Below are positions 8,506 to 16,229 of a stretch of DNA of 44,532 nucleotides, piece by piece. Every line of letters begins with the position of its first letter. Position 1 is the stretch's first letter. The stretch is from assembly GCA_011390955.1 (NCBI GenBank), contig JAABRM010000060.1:1-44532 (forward strand), given 5' to 3'. Under the pieces are notes generated by a model that was not told the DNA's origin, made no database searches, and saw nothing but the letters and a program-made list of their open reading frames with translations. This DNA is from Oscillatoriales cyanobacterium. Lineage in GTDB: Bacteria > Cyanobacteriota > Cyanobacteriia > Cyanobacteriales > Laspinemataceae. A program made the translations under genes and the position numbers.

Positions 8506-9129
8506 ATGTTAGATATACAAAAAAGTGAAAATAGAAGAAAACTCTATATTCAAATAGCTATAAAAAGATGCCGACCGGGCAGTGGAAGTAGCTTAGAATT
8601 CTTAAAAACTCGAACTTGGAATCACCCTGTGACAAATCTAACCAGCCTAATCCAAAAAACTCGGTTTGTGGTGGTAGGAGGAATTGCCACTCGCCTCTAT
8701 ATGCCAGAACGCATGACCGATGACTTTGGTATTTTAGTCCTAACTAATGATGCTGCCAGTCTCTATCAAGAACTGCGGCAAGCAGGCAGCAAAAAAGTTG
8801 GAAAACTCAGCATTGGGGGCAGCACTTGGCTGCTACCAGATAACACATTACTTGATGTAATTGAATCTGAATCAGCTTGGGTGAATTCAGCCGTAACCCA
8901 CCCGGAAAGTTCACCGGACGGCTTACCGATTATTGCTTTGCCTTACTTGGTTCTTATGAAGCTACAAGCCAGTCGAAGCCAAGATATTGCCGATGTAACT
9001 CGAATGTTAGGAGGGGCTGACGAAACTGCCTTAAATTTAGTCAGAAATGCTGTAAAAACTTATCTGAATGATGCCGTAGAAGACTTAGAAAGTTTAATCA
9101 TGCTGGGGAAGTTAGAATTTGGTGAATAG
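8506..9129 (+). CDS. Nucleotidyltransferase-fold protein, catalytic motif altered
   Basis: 207 residues from an ATG with GGTGG five bases upstream. The segment FVVVGGIATRLYMPERMTDDFGILV (about residues 53-77) resembles the GG...T-D-D start of AbiEii/MNT-type nucleotidyltransferase-like proteins, where a DxD pair normally binds metal. Here the second Asp is replaced by Gly (DFG), so catalysis is doubtful. The rest (LPIIALPYLVLMKLQASRSQDIADVTRML) matches the helical part of that fold, with the conserved MKL...D-DV segment. The N-terminal 45 residues have no recognised family. No toxin-like partner is adjacent. Confidence 0.6.
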   Translation: MLDIQKSENRRKLYIQIAIKRCRPGSGSSLEFLKTRTWNHPVTNLTSLIQKTRFVVVGGIATRLYMPERMTDDFGILVLTNDAASLYQELRQAGSKKVGKLSIGGSTWLLPDNTLLDVIESESAWVNSAVTHPESSPDGLPIIALPYLVLMKLQASRSQDIADVTRMLGGADETALNLVRNAVKTYLNDAVEDLESLIMLGKLEFGE

Positions 9130-9223
9130 CTAATCTTGACCCCATACCGAACCCCGTGCCCGTTGCACACCCCAGGGCGAGAGTCTGATGCCTTTGGTCG
9201 CATCTTTGACCCGCGATCGCAAA

Positions 9224-9256
9224 AAAAAGCCGGTTTCTCGAAGAAACCGGCTTTTT
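9224..9256. terminator. Bidirectional terminator hairpin
   Basis: A perfect 15-bp stem AAAAAGCCGGTTTCT / AGAAACCGGCTTTTT with a 3-base CGA loop lies between the plus-strand gene ending at 9129 and psaK ending at 9287 on the other strand. It has T-runs in both directions. Confidence 0.88.
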
Positions 9257-9286
9257 GCTACGGTCAACCGATCGCAGGGCAATGGC

Positions 9287-9547
9287 TTAAAGCGCACCCA
9301 TACTGGCTAATCCCAGGATCGCACCAGCACCCAGGATATGACCAAAGCAGGTGGTGCCGAGGACAGCACCCCAACCAAACCCACCAAACAAATTGGGGGA
9401 GGGGGTTGCCGGGCCAACACTGGGATATTTAATGGTGAATTTACCGAAGGCGATCGCGACAATATTGCAGATGATCATAACGATGGCGACAGTGGGACTC
9501 CATTCCAGGGTATTGGGAACCACTGCAAGTAAAGTTGAATAAATCAA
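9287..9547 (-). CDS. psaK: Photosystem I reaction centre subunit PsaK
   Basis: 86 residues, normal size for PsaK (PSI-K), a two-helix thylakoid membrane subunit at the edge of photosystem I that binds chlorophyll. Visible: LEWSPTVAIVMIICNIVAIAFG (first membrane helix), the loop GKFTIKYPSVGP, then LFGGFGWGAVLGTTCFGHILGAG (second helix), all typical of the family. The start is TTG at 9547, with GGGGAAAG about seven bases upstream; no in-frame ATG is suitable. It is convergent with the preceding gene and shares its terminator hairpin. The long 5' flank (9548-9925) probably holds a light-regulated promoter, which I cannot place. Confidence 0.93.
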   Translation of the reverse strand: MIYSTLLAVVPNTLEWSPTVAIVMIICNIVAIAFGKFTIKYPSVGPATPSPNLFGGFGWGAVLGTTCFGHILGAGAILGLASMGAL

Positions 9548-9925
9548 GGAACTTTCCCCTTATATTGATAGACGACAATTGAATCTAGTTGAATGTTATT
9601 GAATACATTTTTCGTTAACTCATGTCAATCACTCGCGGCAGTTTGTATTAATTCTTAACATTCTAAAGAATTGCTAAAGGTGTGATTCAAGCAGCGATCG
9701 GCTGAGTCATCGCGATCGCTTTCTCAGACCAGCATTTGATTTTTCCGCAGGTTTCTGTTCCCTGGCTACTGTTGCCGCCAGGGAAAAAATTTTGTCACAA
9801 ATTCCGAAATCCGCAAAACTTTCCTTGTAGTCAGGCAAAAATAACCCTCATCCCAGGGTGAAATCCCATATCTGACCATATCTGAACCAGCGATCGAAGC
9901 ATCGATCTATAATGCCCAACTAATG
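9548..9925. other. Intergenic region upstream of psaK
   Basis: No open frame with gene-like composition was found. It contains several GCGATCGC octamers and a short inverted pair CCAGCAT.. / GTTCCCTGGCTACTGTTGCCGCCAGGGAA near 9758-9784. It presumably includes the psaK promoter. Confidence 0.4.
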
Positions 9926-10074
9926 ACCACCATCAGCCAGTATTTATATTGTAGGGTGGGCAAAAGTGTAGGATCATATATGGTAGGGTGGCGTGAATAT
10001 TTTTGCCCACCAGAAGAATGCTAGGGGCTGGTGGATGAATTTCTGTAAATGGTAAAATCACCACCATCAGCCAG
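9926..10074. mobile_element. 119-bp element flanked by 15-bp direct repeats
   Basis: ACCACCATCAGCCAG occurs exactly at 9926-9940 and 10060-10074, enclosing 9941-10059. The enclosed DNA begins TATTTATATTGTAGGGTGGG and ends AATGGTAAAATC, and is clearly related to the two tandem units at 13065-13376. It contains GTGGGC / GCCCAC complementary stretches. The exact flanking repeat looks like a target duplication or recombination footprint. 10075-10269 is AT-rich and holds no gene. Confidence 0.6.
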
Positions 10075-10269
10075 CCAATTGCTCAACGCTTCAGATTTAT
10101 CATAATTTTAATTTTTAATGAACCCACTATAGTTTTCTTATATATTTATTATGTATTACTTATATATTATAAATATTTTGCGCCAAAAATCCGGAACTTT
10201 TCTCTTGCTTGCTGTAGTCAATCCTCATAACCACCAAAATCGTCCTACATTTCACAAACACTCAAAAAC

Positions 10270-10905
10270 ATGATGAAGCGCTTATTCACCATTTTATCTT
10301 TGGCCGTCCTCTTACAAGTTCCAACCTTAGTCAAGGCCGAAGATTTTTCTCATGTAGAAAAAGTGGTTTCCGCCGGATTAATGACCAAAGATCCTACCGG
10401 CAATTTTAATTCCGATCGCATTCTGAGTCGGGCGGAACTGGCTTCATTATTAGTCAATACTTTTGAATTAGACAAACGTCAAGCCGTGAGAGAAACGGAC
10501 GACTTTGCCATCAAAGATGTTCCTTCATCTCATTGGGGTTATAGAAATATTCAAATCGTCCTAAAAACCGGGGTGATGAATGGTTATCGGGATGGAATGT
10601 TTTTCCCCAATCAAAGAGTCAGTCGCGCCGAAGGTTTGGCCATTCTCGCCCAAGCTTATGGAGTGTTTCAATTTCCCCAAAGTAATATCAATGAAATCTT
10701 GGCTAAACATCCTGACGCCGGACAAATTCCCGAATGGGCTAGAAAATCGATCGCCACTGCTCTTTACGAAGGATTTGTAAATCTCCATCCCAATAATCAA
10801 ATCAAACCTTTAGACCCAATGACCAGAGGCGATATGGCCTATGCTTTAAGTCAGTATTTGGAACGACAAGAAGGCAACCCAGCCCCAATTCCCTGGGCTG
10901 AGTAA
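10270..10905 (+). CDS. Exported protein with three SLH domains
   Basis: 211 residues. Residues 1-23 (MMKRLFTILSLAVLLQVPTL...) form a Sec signal peptide with cleavage likely after VKA. Three S-layer homology modules follow: residues about 25-75 (GLMTKDPTGNFNSDRILSRAELASLL), 80-140 (IKDVPSSHWGYRNIQIVLKTG... GYRDGMFFPNQRVSRAE) and 150-205 (IPEWARKSIATALYEG... MTRGDMAYALSQYL). SLH domains tether proteins to cell-wall polymers. No other domain is present. A paralogue lies at 11577-12248 with the same layout, and a cupin gene lies between them. The start has no clear ribosome binding site; the ATG at 10273 is an alternative. Confidence 0.85.
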   Translation: MMKRLFTILSLAVLLQVPTLVKAEDFSHVEKVVSAGLMTKDPTGNFNSDRILSRAELASLLVNTFELDKRQAVRETDDFAIKDVPSSHWGYRNIQIVLKTGVMNGYRDGMFFPNQRVSRAEGLAILAQAYGVFQFPQSNINEILAKHPDAGQIPEWARKSIATALYEGFVNLHPNNQIKPLDPMTRGDMAYALSQYLERQEGNPAPIPWAE

Positions 10906-10949
10906 TTTCCGAGCAGGTGCAGGGGAGCAGGGGTGCAGGGTGTAGGGAA

Positions 10950-11085
10950 TAGTTGATAATTGATAATTGATAATTGATAATCAATCTGTTTAATTGTCAA
11001 TTGTCAATTGTTAATTGTTAATTGTTAATTTTTCCCCACACCCCACCGAGCACACCCCACCGAGCACACCCTCTTCCAAACCCGG
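10950..11085. repeat. Heptanucleotide tandem repeats (STRR)
   Basis: TTGATAA-type heptamers run at about 10952-10983, and TTGTCAA/TTGTTAA-type heptamers at 10992-11030. A CACCCCACCGAGCA 14-mer then repeats twice (about 11037-11070). A GGGTGCAGGGTGTAGGG stretch precedes them. This fits the short tandemly repeated repetitive sequences known from filamentous cyanobacteria. Confidence 0.8.
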
Positions 11086-11162
11086 GCAACGGTCAAGCCT
11101 TGTTTTCTGTGTCAGCCTAGGGCAAAATATTAGTAAACTTGGCAAATAGGAGGCGGGAAAAA

Positions 11163-11435
11163 ATGCGGATTCAAGTTGAACATCAGCCCAGTGAGGAAAA
11201 ACTGAAAAAACTGGATATTTTTAGTTGGCCGATTTGGACAAAAGAAGTGTCTGAGTTTCCCTGGGCTTATGATATGAGTGAAAGGTGCTATTTCTTAGAA
11301 GGAGATGTAGTGGTGACACCAGACCAGGGCACCCCTGTGGAAATGGGCAAAGGTGATTTGGTGAAATTTCCGGCGGGAATGTCTTGTACTTGGAAAATTC
11401 GCCAAGCGGTAAAAAAACATTACTCATTCGATTAA
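11163..11435 (+). CDS. Small cupin-domain protein (Cupin_3/DUF861-like)
   Basis: 90 residues. The ATG at 11163 has a perfect AGGAGG nine bases upstream, so it is preferred to a TTG 24 bases earlier. The pattern FSWPIWTKEVSEFPWAYDMSERCYFLEGDVVVTPDQGTPVEMGKGDLVKFPAGMSCTW is a single cupin barrel: EGDVVV is the core of motif 1 and GDLVKFPAG the core of motif 2. Members of this compact type are found widely in cyanobacteria and plants, mostly without known substrate. It is a stand-alone gene between two SLH-protein genes. Confidence 0.85.
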   Translation: MRIQVEHQPSEEKLKKLDIFSWPIWTKEVSEFPWAYDMSERCYFLEGDVVVTPDQGTPVEMGKGDLVKFPAGMSCTWKIRQAVKKHYSFD

Positions 11436-11576
11436 TTAAATTCGCTTAATTAAACAAGAGTCAAGATAACTGCGATCGCGACTTTCTTGACTTTTTTATT
11501 AACTTTTTTATTAACTTAACGATTAGGAGGTTTGTTAAAATAAGAAAAACATTTTATGCCAATAGGAGAAATTAGC

Positions 11577-12248
11577 GTGTTTAGCCGAAAAATTATCAGC
11601 TTGTGTTCTTTGGTGTTCTGCTTAGAAGCGGGGTCATTAGCGGTTCATTCCCAAGAAGTCCTCGGTTCCCGTAGCGATACCTACGAAAATCGCACCGCCG
11701 AAATTATCGAAATGGGATTGATGACAAATTATCCCGATGGTCAATTTCATCCAGAACGAGTCTTGAGTCGGGCGCAACTGGCCACAATTTTAGTCAAAAC
11801 CTTTGGATTAGATCAACGAATTTCCGAACAAGAAAATAATCTTCCCTTGTCCGATGTCCCCAATAACCATTGGGCTGTTAAGAATATTCAGATTGTGCTG
11901 AAAAATAGCATTCTACATCTGGATGAACGGGGAAGATTTTTACCGGATCAACCTGTCACCAGGGCGGCAGGTTTGGCCGCATTTGCCCAAGCTTATGGGA
12001 TTTTGTACCTCGGTGACGCCGAAATTTCCCGGATTCTGAATTCTTATCCAGATAGCGATCGCATTCCTGACTGGGCAAGACGGGCGATCGCGAGCGCTAT
12101 TTTTGAAGACTTAGTAAACATTGACCCGACAGACAATCGTTTAAATCCCGATCGCTTAATGACTCGTGCAGATATGGTTTATACCCTGAGTCAATACTTA
12201 GCCAAACAGGAAAACCCAGGGACAATTCCGACCATTCCTCTAGATTAA
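11577..12248 (+). CDS. Exported protein with three SLH domains, paralogue
   Basis: 223 residues from the GTG at 11577. That start has AGGAGA seven bases upstream (11564-11569) and gives a clean signal peptide (FSRKIISLCSLVFCLEAGSLAVHSQ), so it is preferred to the in-frame ATG at 11556. SLH modules: IEMGLMTNYPDGQFHPERVLSRAQLATIL, then LSDVPNNHWAVKNIQIVLKNSIL...RFLPDQPVTRAAGLAAF, then IPDWARRAIASAIFEDLVN...LMTRADMVYTLSQYL. It matches the protein at 10270 module by module, so the two arose by duplication. Expected in the cell envelope; the ligand is unknown. Confidence 0.86.
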   Translation: MFSRKIISLCSLVFCLEAGSLAVHSQEVLGSRSDTYENRTAEIIEMGLMTNYPDGQFHPERVLSRAQLATILVKTFGLDQRISEQENNLPLSDVPNNHWAVKNIQIVLKNSILHLDERGRFLPDQPVTRAAGLAAFAQAYGILYLGDAEISRILNSYPDSDRIPDWARRAIASAIFEDLVNIDPTDNRLNPDRLMTRADMVYTLSQYLAKQENPGTIPTIPLD

Positions 12249-12366
12249 GCATAATTGCCCCCAATTAACCCTTGGCAAGCATTCACTCAGACATAGAAAA
12301 ACTAGCATAATTGAAGTTAGACCGATTATAATATAGCTAGTGACCTGTTTCAACACCCCATCAATT

Positions 12367-12717
12367 ATGTTAAAAAATCTTAAAAATATCTCCATAGTTT
12401 TGCTGCTATGTCTATTGACCACTGGCTGCACCCAGGAAACCCAAAACCAACTTCAACGCAATATCCAAAACTGGACGGGAACTGATGGCGTTTTAGATAT
12501 TTATGCTGGGGATAAGCTGGTAAATCGATTCATTAAAATCGATAAGCTAACCACCGCCCAGGGAACCAGCGATCCGAGCACCTCTCGTCCCTATCGATTT
12601 GGCTATGGCTACTTGGATAAAAATCAAAACTATCAAGTAGACCCCGGAGAAAAACGGGTTTACTTTGAGTTTAGCGACTACTCCACTAGCTATGTTTTCT
12701 ATGAAAATCCCAATTAA
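12367..12717 (+). CDS. Conserved cyanobacterial lipoprotein
   Basis: 116 residues from the ATG at 12367. Residues 1-20 are a lipoprotein signal peptide with lipobox LTTGC; Cys21 would be lipidated. The mature part (NWTGTDGVLDIYAGDKLVNRFIKIDKLTTA ... RPYRFGYGYLDKN...EKRVYFEFSDYSTSYVFYE) looks like a small beta-rich domain seen in cyanobacterial hypothetical lipoproteins. Function is unknown. A TTG/ATG upstream at 12340 is in frame but lies before the signal peptide and is less likely. Confidence 0.72.
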   Translation: MLKNLKNISIVLLLCLLTTGCTQETQNQLQRNIQNWTGTDGVLDIYAGDKLVNRFIKIDKLTTAQGTSDPSTSRPYRFGYGYLDKNQNYQVDPGEKRVYFEFSDYSTSYVFYENPN

Positions 12718-12891
12718 TACCCTTGCATCAAAAATTATTGCTACAATGACGAGTTATTTCCCAGGCTGGCTCCAGGAAAATAGGGGTTATATCGTTTTCA
12801 ATTAATTCAATTAAAAATGCAATATTATGGGCGACAGCATTGGGTCTAACCTAAACTCGCAATTGTAGAAATAATCTTTTAAATTGGGATT

Positions 12892-12943
12892 AAAATTCTG
12901 GAAAATAAAAAACCGCCATCAGCTTTTTATTTTCCAGAATTTT
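12892..12943. terminator. 20-bp perfect inverted repeat
   Basis: AAAATTCTGGAAAATAAAAA at 12892-12911 is exactly complementary to 12924-12943, around a 12-base loop. It is AT-rich, 175 bp after the lipoprotein gene. It may act as a terminator or be a mobile-repeat remnant. The rest of 12718-13064 contains no gene. Confidence 0.55.
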
Positions 12944-13064
12944 ATTATGCTTAAATCGATTTACTGCTGATTTTTATTAAATTAAAATAAGCTTATTAAT
13001 TAATAAACAAAATTGCAAAATATCAGCTACAGCCTGCTCAGAAATAATCCGATCGCATTTCAAA

Positions 13065-13376
13065 TTATTTATATTGCAGGGTGGGCAAAAGTCCACCATT
13101 ATATATGGTAGGGTGGGTAAATTTTTTTGCCCACCCTACGAGTCTTAGAGGCTGTTGGATGAATTTTTGTCAATGGTATAATCATGGGGATAATTGAAGG
13201 ATTTATTTTATGTTTACACTACTTATTTATATTGTAGGATGGGCATCCACCATTATATATGGTAGGGTGGGTAAATTTTTTTGCCCACCCTACGAGTCTT
13301 AGAGGCTGTTGGATGAATTTTTGTCAATGGTATAATAATGGGGATAATTGAAGGATTTATTGTATGTTTAAACTAC
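13065..13376. repeat. Tandem duplication of promoter region and first codons
   Basis: Unit 1 (13065-13222, 158 bp) and unit 2 (13223-13376, 154 bp) are head-to-tail copies differing by a 4-base deletion and a few changes. Both end in ATGTTTAMACTAC: the copy at 13364 is the start of the downstream peptidase, and the copy at 13210 is a decoy start that opens a frame of about 30 codons. Each unit has GTAGGGTGGG / CCCACCCTAC arms and resembles the element at 9941-10059. Confidence 0.88.
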
Positions 13377-14410
13377 GTCAAGGAATTACTAATCGCCGTC
13401 AATTTTTTCAGTTATTGGGACTTTCTTTGTTGGCCAGTCAACTCCCTGCGGCGGCTACAAATCAGTCATTGCCTGACCGTATCCCTGACCATATCCTGAA
13501 ACCGCCAAAACTAAAAGTCGGGGATACGGTTGGTTTAATTAATCCCGCGAGTCCGGTGGATTTAGAAGATGTTGAATATACAGAAAAAGCCTTAGCCAAG
13601 TTGGGATTAAAGGTGAAGCGAGGGGCGCATATTTTAGATGAATACGGTTATTTAGCCGGGAAAGACCGCGATCGCGCTGCGGATATTCAGGCTATGTTTG
13701 CGGATGATTCCGTCAAAGCGTTGTTAACCCTGCGGGGGGGTTGGGGTTGCAATCGCATTTTGCCTTTGTTGGACTATAATTTAATTCGCCAAAATCCCAA
13801 AATTATTATGGGATATAGCGATATTACTTCCTTATTATTGGCGATTTATGCCCGCAGTGGTATGGTGACTTTTCATGGGCCGGTGGGCACTTCTGAATGG
13901 AATCAGTTTTCTTTAGGATATTTCCAACGGATTCTATTTAATGGAGGGACGGTGAAAATGGTCAATCCGGTGAGAATTTCTGGGGAGGCGATCGCCCCTG
14001 GAAAAGCCAGGGGACGGATTGTGGGTGGCAACTTATCCGTCCTGACTTCAATGGTGGGTTCTCCTTATTTACCGGACTGGAATCAAACCATTTTATTTGT
14101 GGAAGAAATTGGCGAAGATATCTACCGGATCGACCGAATGTTAACTCAGCTAAAAATCGCGGGCATCCTCGACCAAATTGCTGGGTTTATTTTTGCTCAA
14201 TGTCGCAACTGTACCCCTGGGGAAGACGACGATCCCTCCCTGACTTTACCCCAAGTTTTATCAGATATCATCAAACCGTTAGGGATTCCCGCTTGGTATG
14301 GGTCGGCGATCGGCCATCTTCCCGATAAATTTACCATTCCCATTGGTGTTACCGTGGAAATTGATGCAAATAACGCCACCATCCAAATGTTAGAAACCGC
14401 CGTGATATAA
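13364..14410 (+). CDS. LD-carboxypeptidase, peptidase family S66
   Basis: 348 residues. The N-terminus TNRRQFFQLLGLSLLASQ looks like a twin-arginine or Sec signal, so the enzyme is likely exported. The S66 family trims the terminal D-residue from murein tetrapeptides in cell-wall recycling. Visible: GDTVGLINPASP at the start of the fold, ALLTLRGGWGCNRIL, MGYSDIT with nucleophile S152, FVEEIGE (E247/E248) and IGHLPDKFTIPIG with H318, which fits the Ser-Glu-His triad. The start codon is the second of two duplicated copies (see the 13065-13376 duplication), and AAGGA lies ten bases upstream of it. Confidence 0.88.
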   Translation: MFKLRQGITNRRQFFQLLGLSLLASQLPAAATNQSLPDRIPDHILKPPKLKVGDTVGLINPASPVDLEDVEYTEKALAKLGLKVKRGAHILDEYGYLAGKDRDRAADIQAMFADDSVKALLTLRGGWGCNRILPLLDYNLIRQNPKIIMGYSDITSLLLAIYARSGMVTFHGPVGTSEWNQFSLGYFQRILFNGGTVKMVNPVRISGEAIAPGKARGRIVGGNLSVLTSMVGSPYLPDWNQTILFVEEIGEDIYRIDRMLTQLKIAGILDQIAGFIFAQCRNCTPGEDDDPSLTLPQVLSDIIKPLGIPAWYGSAIGHLPDKFTIPIGVTVEIDANNATIQMLETAVI

Positions 14411-14449
14411 TAAAGTAAGCAGGTAAAAAAACAATCGATCGCCTTACCA

Positions 14450-14653
14450 TTAATTCACATCAACCTCGAAAGTTTGTGAACCCACGGTCACGCGATCGCC
14501 GGTTACTAATTGTCTTCCTCGTCGGGTATCCACCACACCATTGACCAAAACTTCCCCCGATTGAATCATCATTTTTGCCTGTCCTCCCGTGTCAGCGATA
14601 CCGATGAACTTTAAAAATTGACTCAGGGTAATGGTTTTACTGTTTGTAGTCAT
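14450..14653 (-). CDS. S4-domain RNA-binding protein (YbcJ-like)
   Basis: 67 residues, a stand-alone S4 domain: ITLSQFLKFIGIADTGGQAKMMIQSGEVLVNGVVDTRRGRQLVTGDRV is the alpha-L fold that binds RNA. Small proteins of this kind occur widely and may contact structured RNA or ribosomes. The ATG at 14653 has AGAGGGA upstream. It is convergent with the LD-carboxypeptidase (40 bp apart) and no operon partner is seen. Confidence 0.85.
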   Translation of the reverse strand: MTTNSKTITLSQFLKFIGIADTGGQAKMMIQSGEVLVNGVVDTRRGRQLVTGDRVTVGSQTFEVDVN

Positions 14654-14911
14654 AAAATCCCTCTGAAATGATTAGATCGGTGCGATCGTATCACTTTTGC
14701 CCGATCGCTTTTACCACCGGAATGAGAATTTTTTACCCAATGCCACCCGACTACATTTCCATCAGGGATAATTTCTGATTTTAGATAGTACAAAAAACCG
14801 TACCCAGAGATGTTCGCAAATAGTGACAGCTTAAAAACTGGCATGAATTTATCCCGAAAACTGCCTTCTTAGAGTGAAGATATATTTAACGATTTAAACC
14901 AGAGTTATTTT

Positions 14912-15121
14912 ATGATTAACCAAACCTCGAAAGAAACCCAAGCCCAAATCCAAGCCCAAATCCAAGCCCAAATCCCAACCCAAACTCAATCTCAACCTCA
15001 AGCTCAACCGAAAACTTCTACTGAATTTCAGCCAGAAGAATTCGAGCAAGCTATGAACGATTTAGGTAGAGCCTTTGCGGTTTATATGACTTGGAAATTT
15101 TCCGGTTTACTCGATCGCTAA
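14912..15121 (+). CDS. Small hypothetical protein with AQIQ repeats
   Basis: 69 residues. The first half is low complexity (Gln, Ala, Ile, Pro, Thr) coded by a 12-bp tandem repeat CAAGCCCAAATC at about 14939-14975. The second half (FEQAMNDLGRAFAVYMTWKFSGLL) is a plausible amphipathic helix. AGAG lies shortly upstream of the ATG. Function is unknown. The repeat may vary in copy number between strains. Confidence 0.55.
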   Translation: MINQTSKETQAQIQAQIQAQIPTQTQSQPQAQPKTSTEFQPEEFEQAMNDLGRAFAVYMTWKFSGLLDR

Positions 15122-15295
15122 TACAATCCCAGAAAATGAAACCCAGTATGTCTGTTGGAGTGTCATTATGTTTCAGCCAAAGCAATTCCCAGGAAATTGC
15201 TGGTTTCTGGATTGTCACCTCAAGTTAACTTCTCGATCGCTTTTCCACAATCACAATTTGTCCAGCAAATTGTCCAGCAAATTAGTAATTTACAT

Positions 15296-15328
15296 AAAAA
15301 ACCCGGTTTCATAAAAACCGGGTTTTTT
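15296..15328 (+). terminator. Intrinsic terminator made from the palindromic repeat
   Basis: AAAAAACCCGGTTT (15296-15309), loop CATAA, then AAACCGGGTTTTTT (15315-15328). The 14-bp stem with T-run lies 175 bp after the small gene ending at 15121, and is bidirectional toward the minus-strand gene at 15393. It is a variant of the AGAAACCCGGTTTCT family. Confidence 0.8.
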
Positions 15329-15392
15329 ATTCGCGCTCAGTCAATAATCTGGGAGTAACGGCATATTTACTAGCCTCTAAATTATGAGATAT

Positions 15393-15638
15393 TTATCTAA
15401 CCTCAGCCAAAGATTTCCCAATCTTTAACTCTTCTTTACTCTGACCCAGTTGTTGCCAGAGTTTTTCAATTTCAGCATAAGCTTTTTCCAGAGGCATCTT
15501 GCCATTGCCCGCTAAATTAGAAATTAACGTTGCTTCTTGGACAAAATCTTCCATCCGGTTATGAAATTCAACATTTTCTGGAGTGAAATGGCCATAGAAA
15601 TGGCTATGAGGATGAATAAATTCAGTGCTTTTAATCAT
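15393..15638 (-). CDS. Short conserved cyanobacterial protein (DUF7219-like)
   Basis: 81 residues from the ATG at 15638, which has AGAGG eight bases upstream; a GTG nine bases earlier is the alternative. The pattern FIHPHSHFYGHFTPENVEFHNRMEDFVQEATLISNLAGNGKMPLEKAYAEIEKLWQQLGQSKEEL resembles a family of short cyanobacterial proteins that I tentatively recall as DUF7219 (HPxSxFxGxFxPEN, then a two-helix tail). No function is known. No signal peptide is present. Confidence 0.65.
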   Translation of the reverse strand: MIKSTEFIHPHSHFYGHFTPENVEFHNRMEDFVQEATLISNLAGNGKMPLEKAYAEIEKLWQQLGQSKEELKIGKSLAEVR

Positions 15639-16012
15639 AGTTTTCACCTCTAATTTTTAGGGATTGATTAATAATCAGGTAGAATCAGCATTTTTACACA
15701 GGTGTTTCAAAGCTTATCCCGATCCTTTATCCTCTACTTATTATTATTATACCCTAAATTGCAAATTTGTGTGATATAAATCACATTTTTTTAAATCAAG
15801 ACCCAAGGCGAAAACCTATTAGGGATCCACATTGACCATAGGATCTTGTCGATAAAACCGCAAGCGAGTATCTACGGTCATTGGTCTCTCGTGTGTCGGT
15901 CATGTTTTTCTCCTATGCCCAAGAATTCATACTTTCTCCTTGTTCTGGCTTCAATTCCGACAATTGTGCCGCCGCATTATAGTCATTTCAATTAAGATTA
16001 ATACAATTATGT
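15639..16012. other. Intergenic region with only short frame fragments
   Basis: No full gene is seen. On the minus strand a 35-codon frame starts at about 15902 after AGGAGA (MTDTRETNDRRYS...), and another fragment ends NSWA just before it. These could be leftovers of a decayed gene, but they are too short to assign. Confidence 0.3.
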
Positions 16013-16125
16013 AGGGGCGCCAGCATTGCGGGCGCCAGCATTGCGGGCGCAAGCATTGCGGGCGCAAGCATTGCGCCCCTACGATATTTGTTGATTTGCT
16101 GTAGGTAAGCAATGCTGGCGCCCCT
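16013..16125. repeat. Four 15-bp tandem units closed by an inverted copy
   Basis: GGCGCCAGCATTGCG / GGCGCAAGCATTGCG repeats four times from 16016 to 16075, and GCAATGCTGGCGCCCCT at 16109-16125 is the inverted partner of 16013-16029. The same GGGCGCAAGCATTGCGCCC palindrome is found inside a coding region at 18072-18090. Confidence 0.85.
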
Positions 16126-16229
16126 GATGTGTTGTCTCAAGTACAATTGAAATAGCTATATGTCTATTGTTATGCGATCGCGACTTGCCCGTAAACTTAA
16201 AAAATCATGTAATCACCGACTAAAAATCC

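Noticed and set aside
9136-9542. Plus-strand frames opposite psaK
   Set aside because: They run through the terminator hairpin and antisense to psaK, with no family resemblance.
10950-11036. Possible CRISPR array in short repeated sequence
   Set aside because: Units are 7 bp and contiguous without spacers; this is STRR, and no cas gene is present.
14650-14844. 64-residue minus-strand frame upstream of the S4 protein
   Set aside because: No recognisable family, no ribosome binding site, and its end overlaps the S4 gene start; composition is not gene-like.
15155-15358. 67-residue plus-strand frame
   Set aside because: It reads through a terminator hairpin and repeat, so it is not credible as a gene.
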